DNA of 64,000 nucleotides, taken from positions 16,400,589 to 16,464,588 of the forward strand of contig NC_056052.1 of the NCBI RefSeq assembly GCF_004379255.2, in the 5' to 3' direction. The notes below the pieces were generated by a model. That model ran no database searches and was not told where the DNA came from. It saw only the letters and a list, made by a program, of their open reading frames with translations. Below are positions 33,697 to 45,600 of this stretch, piece after piece (positions within the stretch are counted from its first letter, which is position 1; every line of letters begins with the position of its first letter). The stretch comes from Salvia splendens (Eukaryota > Streptophyta > Magnoliopsida > Lamiales > Lamiaceae). The position numbers and the translations under genes are program-made.

Positions 33697-35662
33697 TAGC
33701 ATCTCCAATGGCGGCGTCAGCGTAGGCACGCCGATTTTTCGCGGACGCCGGTGCTGACGCCGAACCATTGCAGCCGGCGTCAGCGAAGCTGGCTTAAAAA
33801 TCGGCGTGCCTACGCCGATTCTAGGTAAGACGTCGATTCTGACGCCGATTCTCACTGCGCCATTGTAGGCCCCGAATCGGCGTCAGACCGGCGTTAGAAT
33901 TTTATTTTTTTTAAAATTTTTTTCGAAACACTATATATACGCGCTTTGGACGTCATTTTCATTCGCACCACTTGTATTAACGAGTACTCTCTCTATCTTA
34001 ATTTCTGTACAAGATCAACAACGAGAAATGAGTAATGCCGGTGGTGGTGGTAGTGGTGGGGATGTTGATGAGTACGAGCGTATGATGAACGAAGAGCTAG
34101 ATGCCTATACGAATGGTGAGGTTGATCGATGGTTGGAGAGTTATATGCAGCCGGCGGTACCTCGCCCACGACCAGTTGTCCACCGTCGACAAGTGGTTGA
34201 TCGTGATCATGTAGCTGCACATCAGCGCCTGTTCACAGATTACTTCGCAGAGGAGCCGCATTTTAACGCCAACCATTTCAGGCGTCGTTTTAGGATGAGG
34301 CGGGACGTGTTTATGCGTATTGTTAACGCTTTGGAGCATCGATATCTGTATTTCCGCTTCAGACACGATGCGGCTGGCAGACCCGGCCACACTCCTATTC
34401 AAAAGTGCACTGCGGCAATCAGGCAGTTGGCCTACGGGACTTCGGCAGACATGTGGGACGAATACCTCCACATCGGTGAGACGACTGCCATTGAATGTAT
34501 GAAGTATTTCTGTCAGGGCGTGATTGAAGTATTCAGTGATCAGTATCTCCGAAAGCCTACCCCCGAAGATTGTCGGGATCTGCTGCGGATGCACGGGGAT
34601 CAGCATGGGTTCCCGGGAATGTTAAGCAGCATAGATTGTATGCATTGAGAGTGGAAGAACTATCCCGCTGCCTGGAAGGGGTTCTACACGACCGACTATA
34701 AGGGAAAGAATCCCATGATGATCCTCGAGGCCGTAGCTGATTACCGGCTGTGGATTTGGCATGCGTACTTTGGGATAGCCGGTTCGAACAACGACCTAAA
34801 CGTCCTCAACTCGTCGCCCCTTTTCAACGAGCAGTGCCAGGGCGTCGGTCCTGCCATCAGTTTTGTCGCCAACGACAACCAGCATGATATGAGCTACTAC
34901 TTGGCGGATGGGATATACCCTAGGTGGCCAGTCTTTGTGAAGACGATCCGCGTTTGGTGTGCATTTGGTGTGGAGCGCGCATTTGGTGTGCTTCAGGCTC
35001 GATGGGCGTGGAGCGCGCATTTGGTGTGCTTCAGGCTCGATGGGCTGTAGTTAAGGGACCAACGCGTTTGTGGCATGTCGACTGCATTGCTGATATAATG
35101 TACGTCTGTATTATCATGCACAACATGATTGTCGAAGATGAAGGTGTACAACTGACTAATTGTGCCAACGACGATAATGAAGCATGTCCAAGCCACGGCG
35201 TCGCCGCCGCCAACGTACGAGCTGGGGTACCTCACGATGAAGAAGCCCTCCTCCAAGCACATGCCGACATGCCTCAAACGGATGCTCATATTCGACTGCA
35301 AAAGGATTTAATTGAAGAGTTGTGGGCGCGAAGGATTGAAAGGCGTTAGTTTTATTTTAAATTATGTAATTTTTTAAATGTACTTTTAAATTTTTGTATT
35401 TTTTTAAATTAATGTATTTTTTTTATATTATTGTACTTTTTTAAATTTTAATAGTATTATTCAATTTTTAAATTAAATTCCGTATGTTGCTACGTCTGTA
35501 AATTATATAATTGTTATTAGTGATATGGATAGGCTATGGGAGGTCTATTGCATGTCCAGTTGCATGTCCAGATGATGTGGCAGGAGGATTTTAGTGCAGA
35601 TGATGTGGCAGTAGGAAGGCTATGAGAGGGCTATTGCATCTCCAGAACCATTGGAGAGGCTC
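33697..35662 (+). mobile_element. PIF/Harbinger transposon, transposase only
   Basis: The 1966-bp element has ends tagcatctccaatgg and ccattggagaggctc, flanked by the TAA duplication typical of the superfamily. It carries a transposase pseudogene but no Myb-like ORF. Confidence 0.88.
34028..35349 (+). pseudogene. Broken PIF/Harbinger transposase
   Basis: The 206-codon first part includes the N-terminal helical region and the first catalytic Asp (SSIDCMH). It ends at TGA 34646-34648 where the family has Trp. The same frame continues with GSNNDLNVLNSSPLF, carrying the second Asp. At 34970-35045 a 38-bp segment is tandemly duplicated, which shifts the frame inside the third catalytic region (ERAFGVLQARW). 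The C-terminus (IMYVCIIMHNMIVEDE) then reads in another frame to TAG at 35349. Two lesions therefore disable the enzyme. Confidence 0.92.
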
Positions 35663-36272
35663 TAAATGACAAAATTTTCGTCGAACATTATGTTTCTCCC
35701 CCAATTGGAAGGATTTTTTTAGTCCAAATATAACAACCCCAATTCTTTTTCTCCAAAACTCATCCTAACAAGACTCACTGAACTCATGCTACAAATTACA
35801 ATTGGTGGCCCCCCTCTTTCAATTCTCAACAAGAATTATATCTTTCGAAATCCAATTAAGGTAAACTGAACGTACCCTTAATGTTTAATGGTGGGTCATA
35901 GTGGTATAAGTTGTAAATAAATTAATGTGTATGGGTAATGAGGTCGGGAGAACTGCGAATAGCCTAGATGATAGAATGACGCAAAAAGAAAGTGTCCATA
36001 TTTTTGTGGGACGGAGAGAGTATTTGATATACTAACAATTAAAATGAATTATAGTGAGATGTGGAAATCAAGATAGGTTGAGGTAAGCTGAGATGAACTG
36101 CGAATAGCCTAGATGATAGAATGACGACGTGACATGAGGAAATTGAAGATGAGCGGAGGATGAGGCTCAGTGGCCTTAAAATAAGTTCAAATTTTGTTGA
36201 TCAATTACCACAATCATTACAACACATAGCAAATTGAGATTATTGGTGTTTCACTTCTATTATAATTATATA

Positions 36273-36520
36273 CTCCATCTGTCCGGCATTCGAAGTCCCA
36301 TTTGAGATCTACATAAATTTTAAGAAATATAAAAGAAAGTGGGCGAAAAAAGATAGAGGAATGTGAGACTTATTTTTATATATAAATTTTATAATAAAAT
36401 GTGGGTGGAATAAGTTAATGAAATGTGAGATCTACCACCATTTATAATATTAGTGAACTGAAACTCCTAATCAACGGACTACAATGGTAAATCGGGACAC
36501 TTAATGGCGGATAGATGGAG
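36273..36520. mobile_element. Stowaway-like MITE
   Basis: Ends ctccatctgtccggc and ggcggatagatggag with TA flanks. The interior matches the family with ttttaagaaatataa. Confidence 0.75.
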
Positions 36521-36703
36521 TATTAATTTCTAATTTTTTTAACATAATTTTAAACAACTATAAATGAAACATACTACCAAGGAGCGAGTGAGCTTCACCG
36601 CTCAACCAGAACTGAGTTCTGCTAGGGGATGCTAGCAACGCGTCGCCCCCCATCTCGTCTCGTTGGACTGAGACGGGACAAGTTTTAAAACTCATGTTGT
36701 AGA

Positions 36704-37339
36704 CAGTGGCGGATGCAGGATTTCAACTCTGGAAGGTCCAAATTACTATTATAAGTGCATATTATTTTTCGATAGTTATCTCACTACAAGTAGTTAGACA
36801 TGAATGAAGTTGTGAGATATATAAATTATAGTGAATGCTAAATAATAAAAGGGTGGTGACAAGAACTAGAAATACATATGATCATTGTCGTTAAAAGTAG
36901 TGTCGACATTGAAAAAACCACCATTGTTATGAATACCTATAATATTAAATGTTATACAGATATGACATATATTTTTTTCATAATAATCATATTTTTTAAA
37001 ATGATTTATCTTGAATAATAGTAATAAATACAATAACCAAAAAGAGATTTTTTTTATTGCAAAGCGTGTTAATTAAATTAATAGCTTGTCTATTTGAAAA
37101 AATGGAAAATGTTGACAAAATAAAAACTAGTCCTATATGAATGGGAAACATGGCTAAATTAGCCTAATTACGGTTTTAGAAGGATTCAAACTCGAATCTC
37201 CATTGTGGGAGGCTGAATAGTCAACCGCTTGAGCTAACCAAGCTACATTTATTTTTCGTGAACTTATATATATATATAGTGAAAGTTACAAAACTTGGGG
37301 TTCCATGGAACCCCGAGCCACCATATAGGTCTGCCACTG
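36704..37339. mobile_element. hAT-type non-autonomous element (CAGTGGCGGA ends)
   Basis: The 636-bp element starts CAGTGGCGGA and ends TCTGCCACTG, with the 8-bp duplication gttgtaga at 36696-36703 and 37340-37347. It has no transposase. Its right half contains a tRNA-like segment on the minus strand. Confidence 0.9.
37180..37246 (-). repeat. tRNA-like segment inside the hAT-type element
   Basis: The minus strand reads an A-box-like TTAGCTCAAGCGG and a B-box-like GAGTTTGAATCC about 45 bases apart, the spacing of a tRNA or SINE head. A paired acceptor stem and a clean anticodon arm were not found, so it is annotated as tRNA-derived sequence, not a tRNA gene. Confidence 0.55.
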
Positions 37340-37673
37340 GTTGTAGATGCTCTTAATGTAGTTGAGTAGTTTCTTTTTTTGCTTAAATAAACTTTATTAA
37401 CTCTCTTCTATTTTACTTTATCTCTTTCTTTCTTTATTCTCTTTCCATTTTTACCTTTATGCTCCAATTTCCTAAATCCCTCAAAAAACATGTCTCAATT
37501 AACTTGAGACAGAAAGAGTGTCATCTTTTATATGCATAAATTTTTTTTCATATTCATTTTACTTATGACATTATTAACAACAACTTCGTACTATCAAATT
37601 ACATTACATGAAAAACTTAAAGCACTCTCGAAAACTCAAGGCTCACAAAATTAGTCTAATTTTCAATCACAGT

Positions 37674-39050
37674 TGACACGCTCGGATTTTGTATTGTTTT
37701 AAGATCATTATTTGGTCCATTTTGAGTATTAAAGTTGCATTACATGTCCATTATTTGCATATTTTATCTATTTTGGAATTTTTGACGTGTTTTGTAAGAA
37801 ATGTGTAAAACAAAGCTTAAAAAGATAGCAAAAAGTCGAAGTTAGGAATCTGGAGTTTTCGAGCCAGCCAGCGGTCCACTGCACCTCAGCCATCGACTGC
37901 TGCCCCTGTAGCGGTCCGCTTCGAAATATAGAGCGGAAAAGAAGAACACGCCCAGCGGCTGCTGGAGTGTGAACAACGACCGCTGATTTAGATCTGGTAG
38001 CTACAGAATGATTGCCAGCGACCGCTGAACAAAGTGCAGCGGCCCGCTGGAAAAAACGCGGCGTACATAAATTGTCATATTTTCTCTCCAAGACTTACCA
38101 TACTATGCTGAAGATTTACCATATCATGACACACGACTTGGAGGCTATATATACCCCTAAAAGCTTCATCAAAGGAACATCTTGCTGCATATTTTTTAGA
38201 GTATAATATTTGAAGAGTTCCTTCCACTGTTTATCATTGCTAAAGGAGTTTGAAGAATGGATTCAAGAGAAAATCAAGACTACAAGATGCAATCTTTGGG
38301 TTTTATTGTTATAGTTCTTATGTTTTCTATGTTTTCCCTACAAAATGTGGGTTTAGATAATATCATTATGTGTAACTAAATTCATAAAATTTTAGGAATG
38401 TGTTAGTAACGACTTTGGTTTATACAGTTCCTATTTATTTAATATTTGTTTTGTTCATTACTTCGTTTCTATTCTAAGTGTTGGATAATACTTCATATTT
38501 GAGTGACACATTCTATGATGATTTATTGACGTGCAACATAATCGTGAAAGGAGGTTTGCAAGTTAGAAGAGCTTAGTTGACGCTACAATTAATTCCCCTT
38601 AAAACGGTACTGTTAATTGAGAGCGAGAACAATAGGAGTCTGAGGAGCCTTTAGGAGTTACAAATCTAGGATTGACGCCTCTAGTGCATGTGATCTACTT
38701 TGTGCCGCATGGACAATATTATGTGACTCGTTATAGTGAAGTATGAATTGTGCTAGGGTGTTGTAGTTGGAAATTGTATAAACCATAACTGTGAAAGCAC
38801 ATTCCTGGAATGCCCTTATCCCATTTGTTTCATCTCAGTTATTTTATCTGCAATTATTTACTTGCTTTATTAGTTTTTACTTTTCAAAATCAAAAACCTT
38901 TTGTTTTTCCAAACAGTAGAAGTATCTTAGTAGAAGGTAGACAATCTGTGATAGTTTTCCGCATTATCGATATCCGGTACTGACCTTTGGCTATACCATA
39001 TATACTCTGTATACTTGCAGGTTTATTTAGTGCTAATAAAAAGTTCATCA
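37674..39050. repeat. Solo LTR, family 1, second copy
   Basis: The 1377-bp segment starts TGACACGCTCGG and ends AAGTTCATCA. It aligns with 15826-17189 in ends and blocks such as cattatttgcatatttta and atatccggtact. The flanking 5-mers (acagt and ctagt) agree at only three positions, so the duplication has diverged or one flank was altered. Confidence 0.82.
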
Positions 39051-39207
39051 CTAGTCTATTATTTCTACCAAAGCACCTGCAATAAGATCATTCTCATTTT
39101 CAGTCAAAACATAAATGACCAAAACACAACGAGTATTCAAGATTATGGCTGAAATCGGACCGGTCGAAAAAAATGGCCTACAATAAGTTATGATCATAAC
39201 TTAGGAC

Positions 39208-39624
39208 TTGGATCCCCTGCTGTGGAGGAATCACAGCAGAGGTGATGTGCACTCACGTACCAATGTTTTAATTTTTTTTAATATTTTAATATTATACTCC
39301 CTCCGTCCACCATTTAAAGAGCAATTTTGACTCGGCATGAATTTTAAGCAATTGTTTGACTTTGTGAAGAAAAGTAAAATGAGAAAATGAGTGGAATGTG
39401 GAACCCATTAAAGTATTAGTTTTATATTGGATTGTGAGTGTAAAAAGGTGGTGGTGTGTGGGACCCACATATTAAAAGTGAAATAAAGTAAATGATTCTA
39501 TAAATCGTGGACAAACCAAAATGGCAAAAAGTTCTTTAAATCGTGGACAAAGAGTATTTTATAAATAAAATATTGGAGTGTGAGTGTACAGTATCCCTAC
39601 TGTGATTCCTCCATAGGGGATCCA
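39208..39624. mobile_element. MITE with ttggatcccc ends, split by a Stowaway-like MITE
   Basis: The left ttggatcccctgctgtggag and the right end, whose complement reads ttggatcccctatggagg, form a good inverted repeat that continues through aatcacag. The superfamily was not determined. A second MITE sits at 39297-39554. Confidence 0.75.
39297..39554. mobile_element. Stowaway-like MITE, inner
   Basis: Left ctccctccgtccaccattta and right taaatcgtggacaaagag with TA flanks, inserted in the previous element. Confidence 0.8.
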
Positions 39625-39773
39625 AATTCCGTAAGTTATTGCCCAATTCAGTTATCCAAACATAAGGTTAACTTCGATACATGTTATGAAAAAAAAGAGT
39701 GTAATTCCAGTAAAGTTTGTTACTAGGTTATGTGTTTAAATAAGATTCTGTTAAAACTCAGCCAAGACGTTAC

Positions 39774-39843
39774 TTGGTTTTGTGCTGAAATAAAATTTTC
39801 ATGAAATTTTGGTTTTGTGCTGAAATAAAATTTTCATGAAATT
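39774..39843. repeat. 35-bp tandem duplication
   Basis: A unit starting ttggttttgtgctgaaataa occurs twice head to tail with a 35-bp period, directly beside the TRIM. Confidence 0.85.
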
Positions 39844-39844
39844 C

Positions 39845-40223
39845 TATTAAAAATGAGTCACTCACTCCTTTTAAAGGACCTTATAAAGGAGTAGAATTAT
39901 TCATTCTTATATAGATGAGATAAGATTATTACCAAGTGAATGTGACAAGATTTAGTCATTTAACACATACCGCACGGACTTCAACGTGTGAGTAGGCAAG
40001 ATAAGAGGATCAACATTGATGTGGGCCGGAATGAACATCGGACTTCCACTCGTGAGATAAATAAGAGATAAAGAGATCCATCATCGATTTTAGATCTGCT
40101 CTGATATCGTATTAAAAATGGATCGCTCACAAAGGGCTTATAAAGAGGAGGATTATCCGCTCTTATATAAATGAGATAAGATCATTACTAAGTCGACATG
40201 ATAGAAGACTTAGACATTTAACA
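39845..40223 (-). mobile_element. TRIM (terminal-repeat retrotransposon in miniature)
   Basis: Two direct repeats, 39845-39965 and 40110-40223, on the minus strand both begin TGTTAAATG and end ATTTTTAATA. Next to the right-hand (5') copy, the minus strand reads CGATATCAGAGC at 40109-40098, a close match to the tRNA-Met primer site TGGTATCAGAGC. The internal region is only about 145 bp. Flanks aattc and aactc look like a 5-bp duplication with one change. No protein is encoded; such elements borrow enzymes from larger retrotransposons. Confidence 0.82.
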
Positions 40224-40969
40224 AACTCAATATAGCTTTTTCTAAAACTCGAAATTAAATCTCATGGCCTATTGGCATACTATCACAAGGTAACGAATAT
40301 AAGTATAAAAAATGTTTATAAAATTTCCTTTAACATGATAAGTATATCAAAAGCGAAAGACCTTGAACTAAATTACCACGAGTTCACGACCATGCAAAAT
40401 CAAATGGATAATAGATAATTAAAAGCAATATATACCACGAGATATGGGTGCCATGTTTCATTAAAAATCTGGTCCAAAAAAAAAAGTGTCAAATGAACAT
40501 AAAACAAAAACTTAAATTCTTATATGGTGGACATGTGTGGCGATAGATCCTAAATTTCACATGTCACATCTGACATCGTGGCACACCATAATGGGACCAA
40601 AGACCAATTAATTATATGATCTAATTTATTCATTACAATTTAATTCTCGAGTGGGAAATTTATTATTTTCGAAGGTTGCACGCTTGGCCTTGTTTAGTCC
40701 CACTCATCGTGGTATATGTAAACCACAACTCCTATAATTCACACCTCTCTTCATACCTCTCACACAGCCTCTCATTTAATTTAAAATTTTTATTTTCTAG
40801 TTACCATTTAGTTTTAATACTGTATTTAGTTAGCAAATAATTTATAAAGTTAAATTCATAACAAAATAAATAAAAAATTACTTTATTAATATTCAAAAAA
40901 GGTACAAGTCCTACAAATCTATACATATATAGAGGAGTTTTTGAGAAAAAAAATGTCAATATAATTTTT

Positions 40970-41170
40970 TCTTCCTCCCATTATAAATGAGACGTTTCTT
41001 TTTTGCTGTTATTTTGCGAAGATGATAATAAATAGTTCAAGTGGAGAGAAAGTAAAGTAAGAGAGAGAATAATATATAAGAGAGCTAAATATACATTATT
41101 CTCTTACTTACTTTACTTTCTTTTCACTCTAACTATTTATTATTCTTTTTGCAAAACAACATCCGAATAT
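40970..41170. mobile_element. Hairpin MITE, same family as 28690-28887
   Basis: The arms gataataaatagttcaagtgg and cactctaactatttattat fold back around an agtaaagtaag/cttactttact stem. The left end is cttcctcccattataa. Confidence 0.8.
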
Positions 41171-41469
41171 AAACGCCTCAATTTTGAATATATATACTAT
41201 AAGATTATAAATTAAATTAATTGAATATATATTATAAATATGGAGAAGTGAAATTTGCTTTGTTCTTGTTATAATTGAAGAATTGAATGGTTTTCATGGA
41301 GAAGAAGTGAAAAGGTTTTTGGAAAAAAAAAAGAAGGTGAAAATCCGATTATATAGACCCGACTCATGGCCCATTTGCGATTCATATTTTATAGCTTTTG
41401 CTGTTGATAATTCAAACATCACGTCGCTTTTATTCTCTTGCTTCAATTTGCGCTCCATATTTTCCTTTT

Positions 41470-41995
41470 AGAGCATCCACATTGGGCGCCCTAAAGCCCG
41501 CCCTATACACCGTCACGTCAGCATTTTATCCTCCTCCCTTTCCACTTGCAGTGGGGCGCCCTAAGGCGCGCCCTAAGCATTTTACTATTGTTTTATTAAT
41601 TAATTTAAATATTTTCATTGATATTCGTTAGGTTGTGTACCCGGCTACCGTGCGCCATGACCAAACATCGGGCTACTAAGACTTGAGTATCAACCGAAAT
41701 CCATTTTATAGCGTAATTTGAGAGTTTAAAAGTTAATCGAAAAGTTACAAATGAAAAGTGAAGCTGGGGTATATATATAACAAAATTTTCGAATTTAAAA
41801 AAAAAAAAAAAACTAAAACGCGTTGCATCGTCCGCGTCGCCCACAGTGGGCGGACCATGGCGCGGACGATGCCCTATCGTCCGCGCTTCGTCCGCAGACT
41901 AAGCGTCGGGCACGGACGACACATCGTCCGTCGTCCGCGGAGCCACAGTGGCGGACGATAGCGCGCCCGAATCGTCCGCCCCACTGTGGATGGCC
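41470..41995. mobile_element. Harbinger-type MITE
   Basis: The 526-bp element has ends gagcatccacattggg and ccccactgtggatggcc with TTA on both sides (41467-41469, 41996-41998). Its right third repeats cgtccgc-type units in both orientations. No transposase. Confidence 0.75.
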
Positions 41996-42053
41996 TTACG
42001 ATCGATCACTGCATTTTCCTATGACATGCAAGCAAGGATCAAGCCGACAGACA

Positions 42054-42220
42054 TGGACGAGGAGGAGGAGAAGTCCGGAGCCTCCGTAGATGACAACGAA
42101 ACGCTTAACGTTCTAACAAACAAAGACGTCGCAAGGGTGTTTGCATATCGGAATTCAGGGCTCCGCAGCTCGAAGTTGAGTTGGAGATTTTTATTTTTGT
42201 TTTTATGTTTGCTGGTGTAA
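42054..42220 (+). other. Short acidic ORF of unknown origin
   Basis: From ATG 42054 the frame reads MDEEEEKSGASVDDNETLNV and 35 further codons, then becomes hydrophobic and stops. Base composition is more coding-like than the flanks. It lies just right of the Harbinger-type MITE, 430 bp beyond the CYP37 stop codon. It may be an exon remnant; I do not recognise it. Confidence 0.25.
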
Positions 42221-42649
42221 TTTATTTTTTCTTTTAAGTTATGTCATGTATAGTAATTTACGAGATATACCAGTATTTTGATATGACGTGGTATTTGAAA
42301 TTTATACCGTTATCATAACAAAATCTTCCTATAAGGTACCATACCGTACAGAAAAGAAGACGTCTGAGAAGCAACGAATATATTTATAAACTAGTAACAA
42401 CATATTCCAAGTCAATGTGCATAATAACATGCTGTGTTTGGAAGGCAAACGCACATGTATTTTTCTTGTCAAGAATCTTGTTTGCAAATGCTACATATAC
42501 AAAGATTCGAACCAACAGAAATGTCATCTTGATAGATACAAATAATAATTTCTCATGCAGATTTGGAACTACTTAAAACAGGCAACACTAGCAAGCATGT
42601 TGGAGAATTTCTATCTTCATTTGGAAAAAAGAAAAAGAAATGGGCACTT

Positions 42650-45600
42650 TTAACCTTGTTTAGGCAGAAAGAGGCGATCCTGGCCTTCTACCAACTTTGC
42701 AGATCGGATCACATCCCCCGTCTTGATCTCAGATAGTGTTTCTCGCCCCATGGTCGTGTAACTGTCAACCAGGGCAATACTATTTCAGAAAGTATCAAAA
42801 TGGTGTCCTAGATTTATCTATTCATTATAACAAACAATGATTAAGAATCATTGACGCTAAAGGTGCGTACCCAAAAACAGAAAATTGGCCTTCGTCGAAG
42901 GATAGCCCTCCAAGGCCAGCCTGCAAACATAGAGTAATTTGATTTGATTTTGTTTTACGAAAAAATATATGAGGAATTTGATGAAGTTCATACTGCTCAC
43001 ATTTCTCTTGTCATAAAGATAGAAGAAAAACTGGTTCGGTGAAGAATACTCCTCGGAGTCTGGATTATGAGCCATGACCACTGCTCCATAAACTGATAGT
43101 GGAAGCACAGGAAGCTCCCCGTCCTTCACATGGAAATTTGGATGTCACTGATGGTAACTGAATTGAAACTCGGGTTGCCATTGTTCAATAAAATAGATGA
43201 GCTTGGTAAACCTGGACACTTAGAGTCGTTTTATAGAGTGGCTCGAATTGCCCAGATGGCATTATCTCGAGGGGGACTACATATCCCTTGTCTTTTCCTA
43301 GCTTGCTGTCCGAGAGGATAGCTTGGTCAGTGCAATTTAGTTTCATACCATCGTATGCCCCTTCAACCACCTAACATAATTTTAAAAACCAGGTTGAGAA
43401 TCATTTCTTCAATAAGCCGTGACCGTGAGGGATATATATGATGCATACAGATATGAAAGCAAAAAACTTTCTGAATCATATTAAGTAAAGAAAGTACAAG
43501 AAAATGAAATCAAGATCTCTCCATGGTTACCATTGCCCAACTTTACAAATATATTCAAATTACATATCTCCATGTGCGCACATGCTTATCCTGCAGAGAT
43601 ACGTCTTCCAGGTTTTAGGTGTCAGTCCGCAGCCATATAACAGAATCTTTTCATTTTAATAGCAAATCCAAATAGAGTGGTTTATATTTCTTATCTGCCA
43701 AGCTGATGTATCGTATGGTAGCAGCTAGCAATATGCATATCGAATAAGACAATTATTTCGACTGCTATTTCAGATTGTCTTGTTTTATATTTGTATTCAT
43801 TCAAAAAAGTACCAAGAAGTGAAAACTGAAAGCTAGTAAACAGTCATACGAGGAAAATGGCATAGTGTGAATAATAGTGCATATTGTCACTGTGGGAGAA
43901 CAATGGATGTTCGAAAAGAGAGATTCCACTACCTTACCAGTTTAGCAAAGTTCCCTGCTGTAAGAGGCGCTGAGTATCCATCTACAACAACCTAAAGACA
44001 GATTGATTTGTAAGAAAACAGCATCTCATAGATATTCCACACATCTATATCTATCATAGGGTGGGTGTTATGAAGTGGTGTTAATACTGATCAAATGACT
44101 AACATGCACATATCATGACACAAAATGCGCCAATTATTTATGTACGGTATATTCCAGCAGGATTTTACAGTAGTTTCGCATAGTATAAGACAGTTTATCC
44201 AGTCCCAACATTAGTTTAAAAGGGTATTAGGTACACCTGAAGTATAGCAGTGTTTCTGGGTTGGCCACCAGCTGGAGAAAACATCGAGCCATCTCCTTTC
44301 TCGATAGCAAATTCAACTACTGCTCTCCCTGTAAGCCTTTCAGAAGTTTTACGATATCAGCCACAATGTATAAACCTCCACTCTTATATATATAGTGTAA
44401 GAACTTTAATAGCAGCAGCAACATGTCTTGGCAAAAGTGCCATAATATAGATTATACAGAGCATCAAAAAGACAATAGTAGAGAAAATTTCGAATAGAAG
44501 ACTGAAAATGTGATGAGAAGTACGATGATTACCTTGGGTAGTTTTTGTATTGCTCAGGCAACAAAAATGATAATCCTGGAGCCTGTTGACAAATACAGCC
44601 TTGACACATCACTGATCAATTGGTGAACATGTAACTAGTCAAACCAGATAAAAGGCAACTACATAAAGGATAAGTACAAATTTGTAGTTCTCTTTTTTTC
44701 TCCGCCTCTAGCTATATTTCATGGAGTTAGGTTTAAGAATTTATTCAGCTTCTGATTGCAACTACAACTACCTGTAGCAACTCCAACTGTGCAACAGTAT
44801 CCAACGTATTTGCCAGGCCAACTGATACCTTGTCTGGATCTTTATCCTTGATGTACTGAAGAAGGGTTTTCAACCCAGCCTGAAAAGATGAAATAAGTCT
44901 TTATTATTTCATGCTTACTGTTACCAAAATGTTATCAGCCCAACCTTGATTTGAAAGTTTTCTAGTTTTGGTGTATGTTGCCTCTGCCACACAAGACCGA
45001 TGGATTATGGAATGGAACTAAATTCCACATTGTGGTTTGTGGAGGGTCAGAAACAAAAGGAGTAGAAGCTTTAGAATGCATATTACTGAATATTATGAAA
45101 CAACTAACTCACATTCCCCAACAACAAAAATATAGGCACATAACCAGTTCCACCATATTGTCTTATCTTGTCAAAAGGAAAAGATAAAACCTGACTGGAC
45201 AAAGTCATTAAGAAGAAGTAGAACTGCTACGAGCCTGCTCTCTTGCTCGGAGAAAAATAGGAAATTTAGTTTACTTAGCTCATATACAATGACTAAAATA
45301 TTTTTAACCTCGGACGGGTTCTTTTTTCTAAAAAATCATTGCTAAAAGGAAGTAGTTGCATGACCATACATGAGATTTCATGACTAAGAACTTAAATAGA
45401 AGAGGAACAATTTTAACCACCATCTGCTGTTTCTAAGAGAACCCCATTAGACAGGAGAAGCAGGTAGTAAAATAGAAGGAACTTGGGAAATACATGAAAA
45501 TGATACAACAGGAACACCGTGCATGGACGTAGAATCCTAATGATAAGATACCTACCCTACAAGCACAAACTGTGTTCTCCATTTGAAGTACATGAGTTTA

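Larger units (their letters stand above)
33491..35877. mobile_element. Middle inverted-repeat element of the nest
   Basis: The end gggcatgttcagtttacc at 33491 is the inverted match of ggtaaactgaacgtaccc ending at 35877. The type resembles Tourist/Harbinger MITEs, but the duplication is ambiguous (TAA left, TTA right). Its interior is interrupted by the Harbinger element 33697-35662. Confidence 0.68.
33356..36020. mobile_element. Outer MITE of a three-layer nest
   Basis: The left part ctcctctatcccaaagaa and right part tgtgggacggagagag are the ends of one TA-flanked MITE, the same family as 20426-20895. Everything between 33491 and 35877 is later insertion. Confidence 0.72.

Noticed and set aside
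37180..37246. Functional tRNA gene on the minus strand
   Set aside because: The A and B boxes are present but no acceptor stem pairing or clear anticodon arm can be drawn, and it lies inside a transposon.
41470..41995. CpG-rich promoter or CpG island near 41820-41990
   Set aside because: The GC-rich repeats belong to a Harbinger-type MITE with matching ends and TTA duplication.
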